From Acidobacteria bacterium AH-259-G07 (GTDB lineage: Bacteria; Acidobacteriota; UBA6911; RPQK01; JADFOI01), in NCBI GenBank assembly GCA_027717925.1, contig JALLON010000076.1, forward strand, positions 1 to 10,287: 10,287 nt of DNA, written 5' to 3'. Shown here one piece after another: positions 1-6,288 of this stretch. The first letter of the stretch is position 1, and the number at the start of each line of letters is the position of its first letter. The notes under the pieces were generated by a model, which worked only from the letters and a program-made list of their open reading frames with translations, was not told the DNA's origin and searched no databases. The translations under genes were made by a program, and so were the position numbers.

Positions 1-55
1 ATTTCCTCCTGAGGCGACAAGATTTTGTTTCTGCTCTTGGAAAAGCTGGCGCTCA

Positions 56-85
56 TTGTTCTACCTTTTGATCTTGTGATATAAG
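56..85 (+). promoter_or_regulatory. Candidate sigma70-type promoter for the TPR gene
   Basis: A TTGTTC hexamer (56-61) and a TATAAG hexamer (80-85) are separated by 18 bp. The -10 is preceded by TG one base upstream (77-78), giving an extended -10 pattern. A transcript starting near 92 would have a leader of about 30 nt before the ATG at 122. The rest of 1-121 holds no complete gene. Two short open frames run in from the left edge (stops at 69-71 and 77-79) and could be the tail of an upstream gene, but they are too short to identify. The promoter call is by eye from consensus only. Confidence 0.35.
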
Positions 86-121
86 CCCTCAGTAGAAAGC
101 CCTGCAAGAGGGTGCCTATCG

Positions 122-1456
122 ATGAGGAATTTCACCAGCGTGTCCATGAGAATCAACCAAGGACGAAGCTGTTTAACTGAGAGCTTTGGCGGGATCCGGA
201 CTTCAGCAGCCGCCACCTGTGTTTTGCTACTATTTAGCTTTTCTGAACAACTTTGGAGCAAAGTGGCTGTGGCTGCGACCGCTTTTGGGCCAGCCAGTCT
301 ATCTGAATCCGAGGAAATTGATCGTCAATCCCTCGAAAAGGCTCAGGAATTTATAAGATCTGGTTTGGTGGACCAAGCCGTTGTGCTGCTGCGAAAGGTG
401 ATCCTTGAGGAGTCCACAAATGCCGATGCCCACCTTCTCTTGGGAACCGCCCTGGCACTGGTGCCGAAACGTTCTGAATCTCTCCAAGAACTGCAGCTAG
501 CCATTGAGCTGCGTCCCGATTTCGCCCCCGGCTACAATACCCTGGGCATGGTGCTCAGTCGTTTTGGGGAAACGACGCTTTCCCACCAAGCTTTTGAAAA
601 GGCAATTGAACTCGACCCTCAATTTGCACAGGCGCATCTCAACCTTTCCCTGATTCTGGCTCAGCTCGGGGAATTTCCGCGGGCGGGCGAGCATCTCAAT
701 CGTGTCCTTCAAATCCGGGGCGAGAGTCCAGATGCGGCTTACCCTCACTACCTGAGAGGAGGCGTATACAACGAGCAGAATGAACCGGAAGAGGCCGCGC
801 GTGAGTTCGAGAGGGCTATCGAATTGCGTCCGGATTATGTGGAAGCTTACGTAAAGCTTGGAGTGACTCGAAAAAAGTTGGCAGACACGTGGGGAGCCAT
901 TGAAGCGTTCCGCAGAGCTGTGGAATTGGATCCGGATAATCCCGAGGCCCGCTACAGGTTGGGAATGGAATACCTACAGGTCGGAGAGCCACAAAAGGCG
1001 TTAGAGCATTTGAAAAAGGCGGCGGATGCAAGGCCGGATGATCCCGCGGTTCTCTATACCTTGGCTCGGGCTCTGCGAACCGGCGGAAAGATGGAAGAAG
1101 CCAGCTTAGTTGAACAAAGGCTTTCACAATCTCGGCGCGCTACGGAGAAAATCAAAGAAAATGTTTTGCTAGCCAGTAAGCTGAACAACGAAGGCGTTGA
1201 ACTGGAGAGGGTGGAAAATTTGCCTGTGGCGATTGAAAAGTACCGCGCGGCTCTGGAGTTAAATCCTCTTCACGGTGGATTCAGACGAAACCTCGGTCTA
1301 GCTCTGTGCCGCCTGGGACGATGGGACGAAGGGATTCAAGAGCTGAGAGAGGTATTGCGAAGAAATCCTGGTGATCAGGAAACAAGGAAAGCGCTCTATA
1401 TCGCTTTGGACAAAGCAGCGGCCGAAAGAGCCGAGTCCAAAGAAGATAGAAATTGA
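122..1456 (+). CDS. Exported tetratricopeptide-repeat (TPR) protein
   Basis: A 444-residue protein built almost wholly of TPR units, which act as helical scaffolds for protein-protein binding; no catalytic domain is visible. A hydrophobic stretch at residues about 27-41, followed by an Ala-rich segment (48-58), looks like a signal peptide, so a periplasmic or membrane-anchored location is likely. About ten 34-residue repeats can be counted, near 69-102, 103-136, 137-170, 171-205, 206-241, 242-275, 276-309, 310-343, 354-386 and 387-420. They show the usual pattern, such as A-I-E-L-x-P-D/N at repeat ends. The linker 330-353 is charged and less regular. The start at 122 is preferred because AGAGGG (107-112) lies 9 nt upstream; an ATG at 146 (Met9) gives a shorter signal peptide but has poorer spacing. 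It is separated from the receptor gene by 300 bp with its own promoters, so it is probably a separate transcript. The specific partner is unknown, although the octaheme protein downstream also carries TPR-like helices. Confidence 0.88.
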   Translation: MRNFTSVSMRINQGRSCLTESFGGIRTSAAATCVLLLFSFSEQLWSKVAVAATAFGPASLSESEEIDRQSLEKAQEFIRSGLVDQAVVLLRKVILEESTNADAHLLLGTALALVPKRSESLQELQLAIELRPDFAPGYNTLGMVLSRFGETTLSHQAFEKAIELDPQFAQAHLNLSLILAQLGEFPRAGEHLNRVLQIRGESPDAAYPHYLRGGVYNEQNEPEEAAREFERAIELRPDYVEAYVKLGVTRKKLADTWGAIEAFRRAVELDPDNPEARYRLGMEYLQVGEPQKALEHLKKAADARPDDPAVLYTLARALRTGGKMEEASLVEQRLSQSRRATEKIKENVLLASKLNNEGVELERVENLPVAIEKYRAALELNPLHGGFRRNLGLALCRLGRWDEGIQELREVLRRNPGDQETRKALYIALDKAAAERAESKEDRN

Positions 1457-1613
1457 GTTAAGCTCAGTCCCCCCTTCAGAGCGACGATTAAAGGCCCTAG
1501 ACCCACCAGAGAACCGGACAGGCCAGCTACCCTTATCCATAAACGACTTTGGCGTCAAACGAAAGTGTGAAGTGTTGTGAAGTGTAAGGTTTACGTAAGG
1601 TTTACAAAAGAGC

Positions 1614-1643
1614 TTGCAAATGTTGCGTGTCTGAATATATAAT
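1614..1643 (+). promoter_or_regulatory. Promoter-like element, upstream copy (P1)
   Basis: TTGCAA (1614-1619) and a perfect TATAAT (1638-1643) with an 18-bp spacer, in the first copy of the tandem repeat. The spacer holds GCAAATGTTGC, in which the palindrome of copy 2 is damaged by the missing T. A start near 1650 would give a leader of about 107 nt. This is a consensus match only. Confidence 0.5.
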
Positions 1644-1692
1644 CCTCAAAATCATCAACGGAAGGTGTGAAGTGTAAGGTTTACAAAAGAGC

Positions 1693-1723
1693 TTGCAAAT
1701 GTTTGCGCGTCTGAATATATAAT
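1693..1723 (+). promoter_or_regulatory. Promoter-like element, downstream copy (P2)
   Basis: TTGCAA (1693-1698) and a perfect TATAAT (1718-1723) with a 19-bp spacer, in the second repeat copy. A start near 1730 would give a short leader of about 27 nt that includes the strong AGGGAGGAG ribosome-binding site (1743-1751). A 19-bp spacer is longer than the optimum of 17, so this copy may be intrinsically weaker or rely on an activator. P1 and P2 together look like a duplicated promoter for the receptor gene. Confidence 0.5.
1695..1706. promoter_or_regulatory. Palindromic operator candidate (LacI/GalR-like)
   Basis: GCAAA-TG-TTTGC is a perfect inverted repeat with 5-bp arms and a 2-bp centre, placed between the -35 and -10 of P2. 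The layout resembles operators of LacI/GalR-family regulators, for example the PurR-type core GCAAACGTTTGC, and a repressor bound here would block polymerase. The equivalent site in P1 lacks one T, leaving 4-bp arms and a 3-bp centre. The regulator family is inferred from resemblance alone; no regulator gene is in the window. Confidence 0.4.
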
Positions 1724-1756
1724 CGTCAAAATCATCAACGAAAGGGAGGAGAAGTA

Positions 1757-4700
1757 ATGGTTCTCAAGAAACAATTGTTTCCGTGTTTATTACTGCTGCT
1801 TGTAATGGGAATTACCGGCACCAGCTTGGGCCAAACGGCAACGGGGTCAGTGAGGGGAATTATCACTGATGCGACAGGAGGAGTCATCCCGGGTACCAGC
1901 GTGATTCTGAGTAACGTAATGACAGGAGTGGAGACGCCAGCCGTCACGAATGACCTCGGAGCCTATGTTTTTGTGAATGTGAATCCCGGACGCTATACCC
2001 TGCAGGTGGAGATGCCGGGATTCAAGACGGTCCAAATTGAGTTAGTACTCAGTGTGAACCAGACGATCACCCAAGACCTCACGCTTGCGGTCGGGGAAGT
2101 GACGGAAACCGTAGAGGTGCTGGCCGAGACTCCGCTGTTGCAGCAGTCCACGGCGGAACTGGGAACCGTGATCGACGAACAGAACGTGGTGAATTTGCCC
2201 CTGAACGGGCGAAACTTTGCTCAGCTGCTGACCCTGACGCCTGGAGCCACACCCGTAAATACCGCCCAGGGAGCCGGCGGGGGCACTGGGTTTAACGCTC
2301 CCCTCACTATCCCGGGTGGTGCCTTCAGCGTCCCCTCCATTCAGGGTCAGGTCAACCGAGCCAATCTGTATCTCCTGGACGGTCTGGTCAACAGCTTCTT
2401 CTTCCGGGGCAGCTGGGCCGTTCTGCCCATCATCGATGGGGTTCAGGAATTCAAGGTGCAGTCCCACAATGACAAATCCGAATTTGGCGGCGTGGTGGGA
2501 GGCGTCGTGAACGTCGTCACCAAGTCGGGAACAAACGATTTTCACGGCAGTGGTTATTGGTTTGCGAGAAACGATGTTTTCGACGCACGCGATCCCTTTG
2601 GAGATGAATTCAGCGATTCGCCGGCGCCCTTTCGTCAGAATCAATACGGGGCAACGGTTGGCGGCCCCATCATCAAAAACAAGACTCACTTCTTCTTCGC
2701 CTTCGAAGGATGGCGCTACCGCCGACCGTCGCAGAGCCGGTTCCGGGTTCCTACACTCGAAGAGCTTTCCGGTGACTTTTCCAATTCCATTGTCGAAAGA
2801 GACATCTTCGATCCTGTGACCACCCGGCCTGATCCGAATGATCCCACCGTGCTCATTCGCGACCCATTTCCTAACAACATCATCCCTGCTGGCCGTATCT
2901 CTACCATGGCGCAGCAGTATATCCAGACCTACTACGACTCCCCCAACTTGTCAGGCGATCCCTTCTTCAACGCGATCCAGAACCGGGCCTTCACGAGCGA
3001 TGCCGAGTCCTTCCAGGCGCGTGTCGACCACAGCTTCAGCGAGGAGGACAACGTCTTTTTCCGTTTCAGCAGCCTCGACATTGTCCAGAGCATCCCGTCA
3101 ACCAACAAGAGTACGACGATCCAACCTGTCTTTCCCAAGAGCGCGGCAGGCGGCTGGACCCACACCTTCGGGGCGGACAAGATTCTGGATCTGAGATTTG
3201 GTTTTGCCTCTCAGCCTTTTTCCAACCTGCAAGAGTCGACCGAAGGCGTTGAACCGATGATTCAGCAGGGTTTCCTCGGAATCGAAGAGTTCGGCCTGCT
3301 GGGACTCAACCTGTCTTCTCCCTGGGGAGGGGCCGGGATCGGTGCAAGCCCCAGACCCGAGTTGGATCGACAGTATCACTGGGTGGGCAATTTCAGCCTG
3401 CTGCGCGGAAACCACAGTTTGCGTTTCGGAGCCAGTTACTTATACCTGACCCGCCGGTCCCGCACCACTGGGCACACATTCACCTTTACCGATGCCCCCA
3501 CCGCAGACCCGCAATTGATCGGGACCACGGGGGCCTCCCTGGCTTCCGCCCTGCTGGGGTTGCCGACCCAGGGCCAGACCAGGAATCAGAACTACTATCA
3601 CACGACTCCGGTATGGTCTGTTTACTTTCAGGACGACTGGAGGGTCAAGCCAAACCTGACTCTGAACCTGGGCCTGCGCTTCGATCGGTACGAAACGCCG
3701 CACTTGACAGAGGGACTGAACAGCGGCTTCGATATCGATACCGGGAATTGGCTGATCGGTGGAACACAGCTGCCACCCGCCTGTGACGATGTGGGTCGCG
3801 CTCCCTGCATTCCGGGGGACGGCAATCTAGCCAACATCCCCTTTGGAGACTTCATCCGTCTGGCTGACGATCCCGACCTGGGCCCGAAGGTGCCCTGGGA
3901 CAACTTTGGGCCGCGATTTGGCGTCGCCTGGCGTCTGGCAGACAGAACCGTTTTACGTGGCGGCTACGGTCTGGTCTTCGACACGTTGACCGCTCTGGGC
4001 CAGACGGCTCAGCAGTCCATTGGGGTCTGGCCGGATCGGCAGTTCGACCAGCCCAGCTGGAATCCTGTTGGTGCTGAACTGGAGTTTCTCGAGGACATCG
4101 TGGCCTCGCGGGCGGACTTTCTTCCCCTGGCGGAGCCCTGGGGAACCACCGGTTGGTTTTTCGATCCGGACAACAAGAAAAACCCTCTCTCACACCAGTG
4201 GCATTTGGAACTTCAACATCAGCTCTCCCAAAACCTGATGGTATCCGGGGCTTATGTCGGAAGTATCAGCAGACGTTTGGAATTGAACGCGCTGTCCAAT
4301 GCAGCCCCTCCCGGACCGCCGGGAACGCCTGAAGAAATCAACTCACGAAAGCCCTGGCCCTGGGTGGCCACCATGTTTATGAGTGTTGACCGTGGTCGAG
4401 CGAGCTATAACTCTTTCCAGTTCAAACTCAACAGGCGTTTGAGCGACGGTTTGGGCTACCTGGTCTCCTACACCTGGAGCAAGGTCATCGATGAAGGCTC
4501 CAGTGGCTACTATGGGGTGGAGAACGGCATCGGGAATACTGGTTCCGGACTGCAGGATTTCCTAAACCCAAAAGGCAGCAGGAGTGTTGCCGGTTACGAC
4601 ATTCCCCATTTTCTGTCGATCAGTTCCATCTGGGAGCCTCCCCTGGGTAAAGGAAAGCGATTCCTGGACAGTGGACCTGGTGCCTGGATCCTGGGCAACT

Positions 4701-5152
4701 GGCAGGTGAACACCATCATCCAGGCCAGAACAGGCCAGCCCTTCAACCTGGGGGTGGTTGGGGACGTGGCCAACGTGGGCAACGACATCGGCTGGTGGAA
4801 CTACGCTCGGCCAAATCTCGTGGGTGACCCCGAGATCAGCAACCCGACAACCGCCCGCTTCTTCAACACCGATGCTTTCGCAGTACCGGTGAACTCCTAC
4901 GGGAACTTCGGGCGCAACGTGCTGCGAACCGAGAATGTCTACAACGTGGATCTTTCCCTGTTCCGCAAGTTTCCGTTGTGGAACGAAGACCGCTGGCTGG
5001 AGTTCCGCGCCGAGTTCTTCAACATTTTCAATATCATGAACTACGGCTCACCCGGCGCAGTGGTCGGCCAGGGGTCATTCGGCCGAATCAGCAGCCTGAT
5101 CACGGGATCCAGGCCGAGACAGATTCAATTCGGCTTCAGACTGGTCTTCTGA
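1757..5152 (+). CDS. Oar-like TonB-dependent outer-membrane receptor
   Basis: A 1131-residue outer-membrane transporter of the type abundant in Acidobacteriota: a carboxypeptidase-regulatory-like domain, a TonB plug, and a large beta-barrel. Residues 1-25 form a signal peptide (KK, then a Leu-rich core, ending near SLGQ). Residues about 28-112 are the Ig-like regulatory domain (start G-S-V-R-G-I-I-T-D; G-A-Y-V-F and P-G-R-Y-T-L motifs). The plug spans about 113-255, with LPLNGRNF (147-154), LYLLDG (204-209) and the V-V-N-V-V-T-K-S-G-T segment (250-259). The remainder is barrel strands rich in Arg, Tyr and Phe, ending in G-F-R-L-V-F with the terminal aromatic expected of a BAM signal. AGGGAGGAG lies 5-7 nt before the ATG. 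Such proteins import large or scarce ligands using TonB energy; the substrate cannot be read from sequence. No SusD-type partner follows. The downstream catabolic genes suggest a carbohydrate or sugar-acid ligand (inference). Confidence 0.93.
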   Translation: MVLKKQLFPCLLLLLVMGITGTSLGQTATGSVRGIITDATGGVIPGTSVILSNVMTGVETPAVTNDLGAYVFVNVNPGRYTLQVEMPGFKTVQIELVLSVNQTITQDLTLAVGEVTETVEVLAETPLLQQSTAELGTVIDEQNVVNLPLNGRNFAQLLTLTPGATPVNTAQGAGGGTGFNAPLTIPGGAFSVPSIQGQVNRANLYLLDGLVNSFFFRGSWAVLPIIDGVQEFKVQSHNDKSEFGGVVGGVVNVVTKSGTNDFHGSGYWFARNDVFDARDPFGDEFSDSPAPFRQNQYGATVGGPIIKNKTHFFFAFEGWRYRRPSQSRFRVPTLEELSGDFSNSIVERDIFDPVTTRPDPNDPTVLIRDPFPNNIIPAGRISTMAQQYIQTYYDSPNLSGDPFFNAIQNRAFTSDAESFQARVDHSFSEEDNVFFRFSSLDIVQSIPSTNKSTTIQPVFPKSAAGGWTHTFGADKILDLRFGFASQPFSNLQESTEGVEPMIQQGFLGIEEFGLLGLNLSSPWGGAGIGASPRPELDRQYHWVGNFSLLRGNHSLRFGASYLYLTRRSRTTGHTFTFTDAPTADPQLIGTTGASLASALLGLPTQGQTRNQNYYHTTPVWSVYFQDDWRVKPNLTLNLGLRFDRYETPHLTEGLNSGFDIDTGNWLIGGTQLPPACDDVGRAPCIPGDGNLANIPFGDFIRLADDPDLGPKVPWDNFGPRFGVAWRLADRTVLRGGYGLVFDTLTALGQTAQQSIGVWPDRQFDQPSWNPVGAELEFLEDIVASRADFLPLAEPWGTTGWFFDPDNKKNPLSHQWHLELQHQLSQNLMVSGAYVGSISRRLELNALSNAAPPGPPGTPEEINSRKPWPWVATMFMSVDRGRASYNSFQFKLNRRLSDGLGYLVSYTWSKVIDEGSSGYYGVENGIGNTGSGLQDFLNPKGSRSVAGYDIPHFLSISSIWEPPLGKGKRFLDSGPGAWILGNWQVNTIIQARTGQPFNLGVVGDVANVGNDIGWWNYARPNLVGDPEISNPTTARFFNTDAFAVPVNSYGNFGRNVLRTENVYNVDLSLFRKFPLWNEDRWLEFRAEFFNIFNIMNYGSPGAVVGQGSFGRISSLITGSRPRQIQFGFRLVF

Positions 5153-5173
5153 CCGACGAGGTGTAAACCCCAA

Positions 5174-5213
5174 GCCAGGGAGTGCTTCCCATCAGCGGTA
5201 AGTACTCCCTGGC
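5174..5213 (+). terminator. Strong hairpin after the receptor gene (terminator-like, no U-tract)
   Basis: GCCAGGGAGTGCTT (5174-5187) pairs with AAGTACTCCCTGGC (5200-5213) to give a 14-bp stem with a single G-U pair and a 12-nt loop, 21 nt after the receptor stop codon. No T-run follows (AGAGACCCCAACA), so it is not a classical intrinsic terminator. It could protect the 3' end of the receptor mRNA, attenuate read-through into the enzyme genes, or serve as an RNase processing point. Confidence 0.6.
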
Positions 5214-5229
5214 AGAGACCCCAACACCG

Positions 5230-5290
5230 CTTGCTGGCGGGACGCTTCTGGTCAGTACCCCTTATTTCAGGCCTCGAAGCGTTGAGCAAG
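5230..5290 (+). other. Imperfect hairpin in the receptor-RraA gap
   Basis: CTTGCT (5230-5235) pairs with AGCAAG (5285-5290), and inside it CGCTTC (5243-5248) pairs with GAAGCG (5276-5281), across an internal loop of 7/3 nt and a 27-nt apical loop. This is visible only as paired sequence; whether it folds or matters is unknown. The rest of 5214-5453 holds no recognisable gene. An open frame across 5182-5394 resembles no family I know. Confidence 0.3.
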
Positions 5291-5385
5291 TGTACCCGGA
5301 ACAAAGAGCTCAATCCATACAACAACAAGCAGAACTCAGTCGTGTTGGGCTTCCAGCCCTGTCCATTCACAATGTGATCGTACTC

Positions 5386-5407
5386 AGTGGTTAGGGGCTA
5401 ACCGACT
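5386..5407. promoter_or_regulatory. Inverted repeat upstream of the RraA-family gene
   Basis: GGTTAG-GGG-CTAACC (5389-5403) is a perfect 6-bp inverted repeat with a 3-bp centre. AGT/ACT extends it on the flanks with one unpaired G at 5404. It lies about 47 bp before the ATG at 5454 and could be an operator or a small RNA hairpin. No clear -35/-10 pair was found next to it, so the role is open. A second short palindrome, TTGGCCAA, sits at 5416-5423. Confidence 0.35.
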
Positions 5408-5453
5408 ATTTGGGCTTGGCCAAACCTGTCTTGTATGGCAGCGAGAAGATACA

Positions 5454-6119
5454 ATGAAGCAAGAAAAAGCCCTTCAACTCGTTGAGCGTCTTGCCGCCAT
5501 CCCTTACACCGGCGCCATCAGCGACATCCTGGATGAGTTGGGGATCACGGGCCAGACTCTGCCCAAGGAGATCCAGGCCCTGCATCCGGGTCAGACGGTG
5601 GTGGGACGCGCTTTGACCCTACTTGGAGAACCCGCCACCAGTGTGGATCCGGACGTGATCTTTGTTCCCTTTTTGAAAATGCTGGGAGAGGTTCGCTCTG
5701 GCGCTGTGTTGGTCAGTCAGCCCAATGACGAGGGGGCAGCTCATTGGGGCGAGCTGTCAGGGGAAACGGCCAAGTATCGTGGAGCTCGAGGAGCCGTCAT
5801 TGACGGCGGAGTTCGGGATACGGAGTACCTTCTGCGATTGGGTTTCCCCGTGTTTGCGAAATACAGAACGCCGCGGGACATCAATGGCCGCTGGAGACTC
5901 GTGGAGTTCAATACAACCATCAGCGTTGGCAGTGTTCAGATCCAGCCGGGAGATTTTGTGGTGGGAGATCGCGACGGAGTCGTCATTATCCCCGAGAAGG
6001 TGGCCGAAGAAGTGATTACCAGAGCGGAGGAAGTCGTCCACACGGAGAACCTGGTGCGAAAGGCGATCCTCGAAGGGGTTCATCCCGTGGAGGCATTCGA
6101 GCGATACGGGAGATTCTGA
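5454..6119 (+). CDS. RraA-family protein (HMG/CHA aldolase-like)
   Basis: A 221-residue protein of the RraA/demethylmenaquinone methyltransferase-like fold, the normal family length. The family includes 4-hydroxy-4-methyl-2-oxoglutarate/4-carboxy-4-hydroxy-2-oxoadipate aldolases with oxaloacetate decarboxylase side activity, as well as non-catalytic RNase E inhibitors. The hallmark segment is present: G-E-L at 99-101, then E-T-A-K-Y-R-G-A-R-G-A-V-I-D-G-G-V-R-D (104-122), where R121-D122 is the substrate/metal-binding pair of the aldolases. The G-D-x-D-G-V-V-I-I-P motif is at 171-180. Retention of R-D argues for an enzyme rather than an RNase regulator. Next to a sugar-acid dehydratase-type gene, it plausibly cleaves a 2-keto-3-deoxy acid or related pyruvyl compound (inference). 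The ATG has only a weak GAGAAG (5443-5448) upstream. The gene follows a 301-bp gap and could have its own promoter. I withhold the symbol rraA because the E. coli role is unlikely here. Confidence 0.87.
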   Translation: MKQEKALQLVERLAAIPYTGAISDILDELGITGQTLPKEIQALHPGQTVVGRALTLLGEPATSVDPDVIFVPFLKMLGEVRSGAVLVSQPNDEGAAHWGELSGETAKYRGARGAVIDGGVRDTEYLLRLGFPVFAKYRTPRDINGRWRLVEFNTTISVGSVQIQPGDFVVGDRDGVVIIPEKVAEEVITRAEEVVHTENLVRKAILEGVHPVEAFERYGRF

Positions 6120-6139
6120 CGCTCCACCAAGATGCTTGT

Positions 6140-6159
6140 TCCACCCTCGCGTCGGTGGA
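6140..6159 (+). other. Small hairpin after the RraA-family gene
   Basis: TCCACC (6140-6145) and GGTGGA (6154-6159) form a 6-bp inverted repeat with an 8-nt loop, 20 nt after the RraA-family stop. There is no T-run, so it is a weak terminator candidate and may simply be chance pairing. Confidence 0.25.
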
Positions 6160-6197
6160 TCGGAAGATTTGGAATTCTGATGGCAGGAGGGGAAAAA

Positions 6198-6284
6198 ATG
6201 AACCATCAAAAGCTACTCCCTGCGATCACCATGATTCTCGGGACTGATCCTCATGTGAGCGTCCTCGTACTTAAAGTGGGGTAG
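6198..6284 (+). CDS. Putative 28-residue leader ORF before the enolase-family gene
   Basis: An ATG at 6198 follows AGGAGGGG (6185-6192), the best Shine-Dalgarno in the window, with 7 nt between AGGAGG and the ATG. The frame reads 28 codons (start M-N-H-Q-K-L-L-P-A-I, end V-L-V-L-K-V-G) and stops at 6282-6284, 4 nt before the GTG start of the next gene. I recognise no family. The arrangement suggests translational coupling: ribosomes ending here would deliver initiation to a GTG start whose own SD (GGGG, 6278-6281) lies inside this ORF. It could instead be the truncated start of a lost gene. Translation is not shown by sequence alone. Confidence 0.35.
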   Translation: MNHQKLLPAITMILGTDPHVSVLVLKVG

Positions 6285-6288
6285 GTCC

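Larger units (their letters stand above)
1566..1744 (+). repeat. Nested tandem duplications upstream of the receptor gene
   Basis: Two near-identical direct copies of a 66/67-bp block lie at 1595-1660 and 1674-1740, 79-80 bp apart. They differ by one inserted T (in 1701-1704) and two substitutions. Smaller duplications sit inside the array. TGTGAAGTGT occurs at 1566-1575, immediately again at 1576-1585, and at 1666-1675. GTAAGGTTTAC occurs at 1584-1594, again at 1595-1605, and at 1674-1684. The sequence GTCAAA-CGAAAG at about 1554-1565 resembles the end of copy 2 and may be the remnant of an older third copy. Each long copy contains a promoter-like element. The rest of this 300-bp gap (1457-1565) shows no gene and no convincing terminator. 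Confidence 0.9.

Noticed and set aside
1..79. Tail of an upstream gene at the left edge
   Set aside because: Two different frames are open for about 22-26 codons with no way to choose between them or identify a family; too short to annotate.
1566..1744. Repeat array as CRISPR or as an insertion-sequence end
   Set aside because: Only two long copies with no unique spacers, and no transposase or terminal inverted repeats; the content is promoter-like.
2042..2689. Minus-strand open frame of 215 codons
   Set aside because: Lies fully inside the receptor plug region on the opposite strand; its composition fits a codon-bias shadow and no family was recognised.
5182..5394. 70-codon plus-strand open frame in the receptor-RraA gap
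   Set aside because: No ribosome-binding site, no recognisable similarity, and it starts inside the strong hairpin; better seen as non-coding.
5416..5423. TTGGCCAA palindrome as an operator
   Set aside because: An 8-bp palindrome is common by chance and it lacks a neighbouring promoter or a second half-site array.
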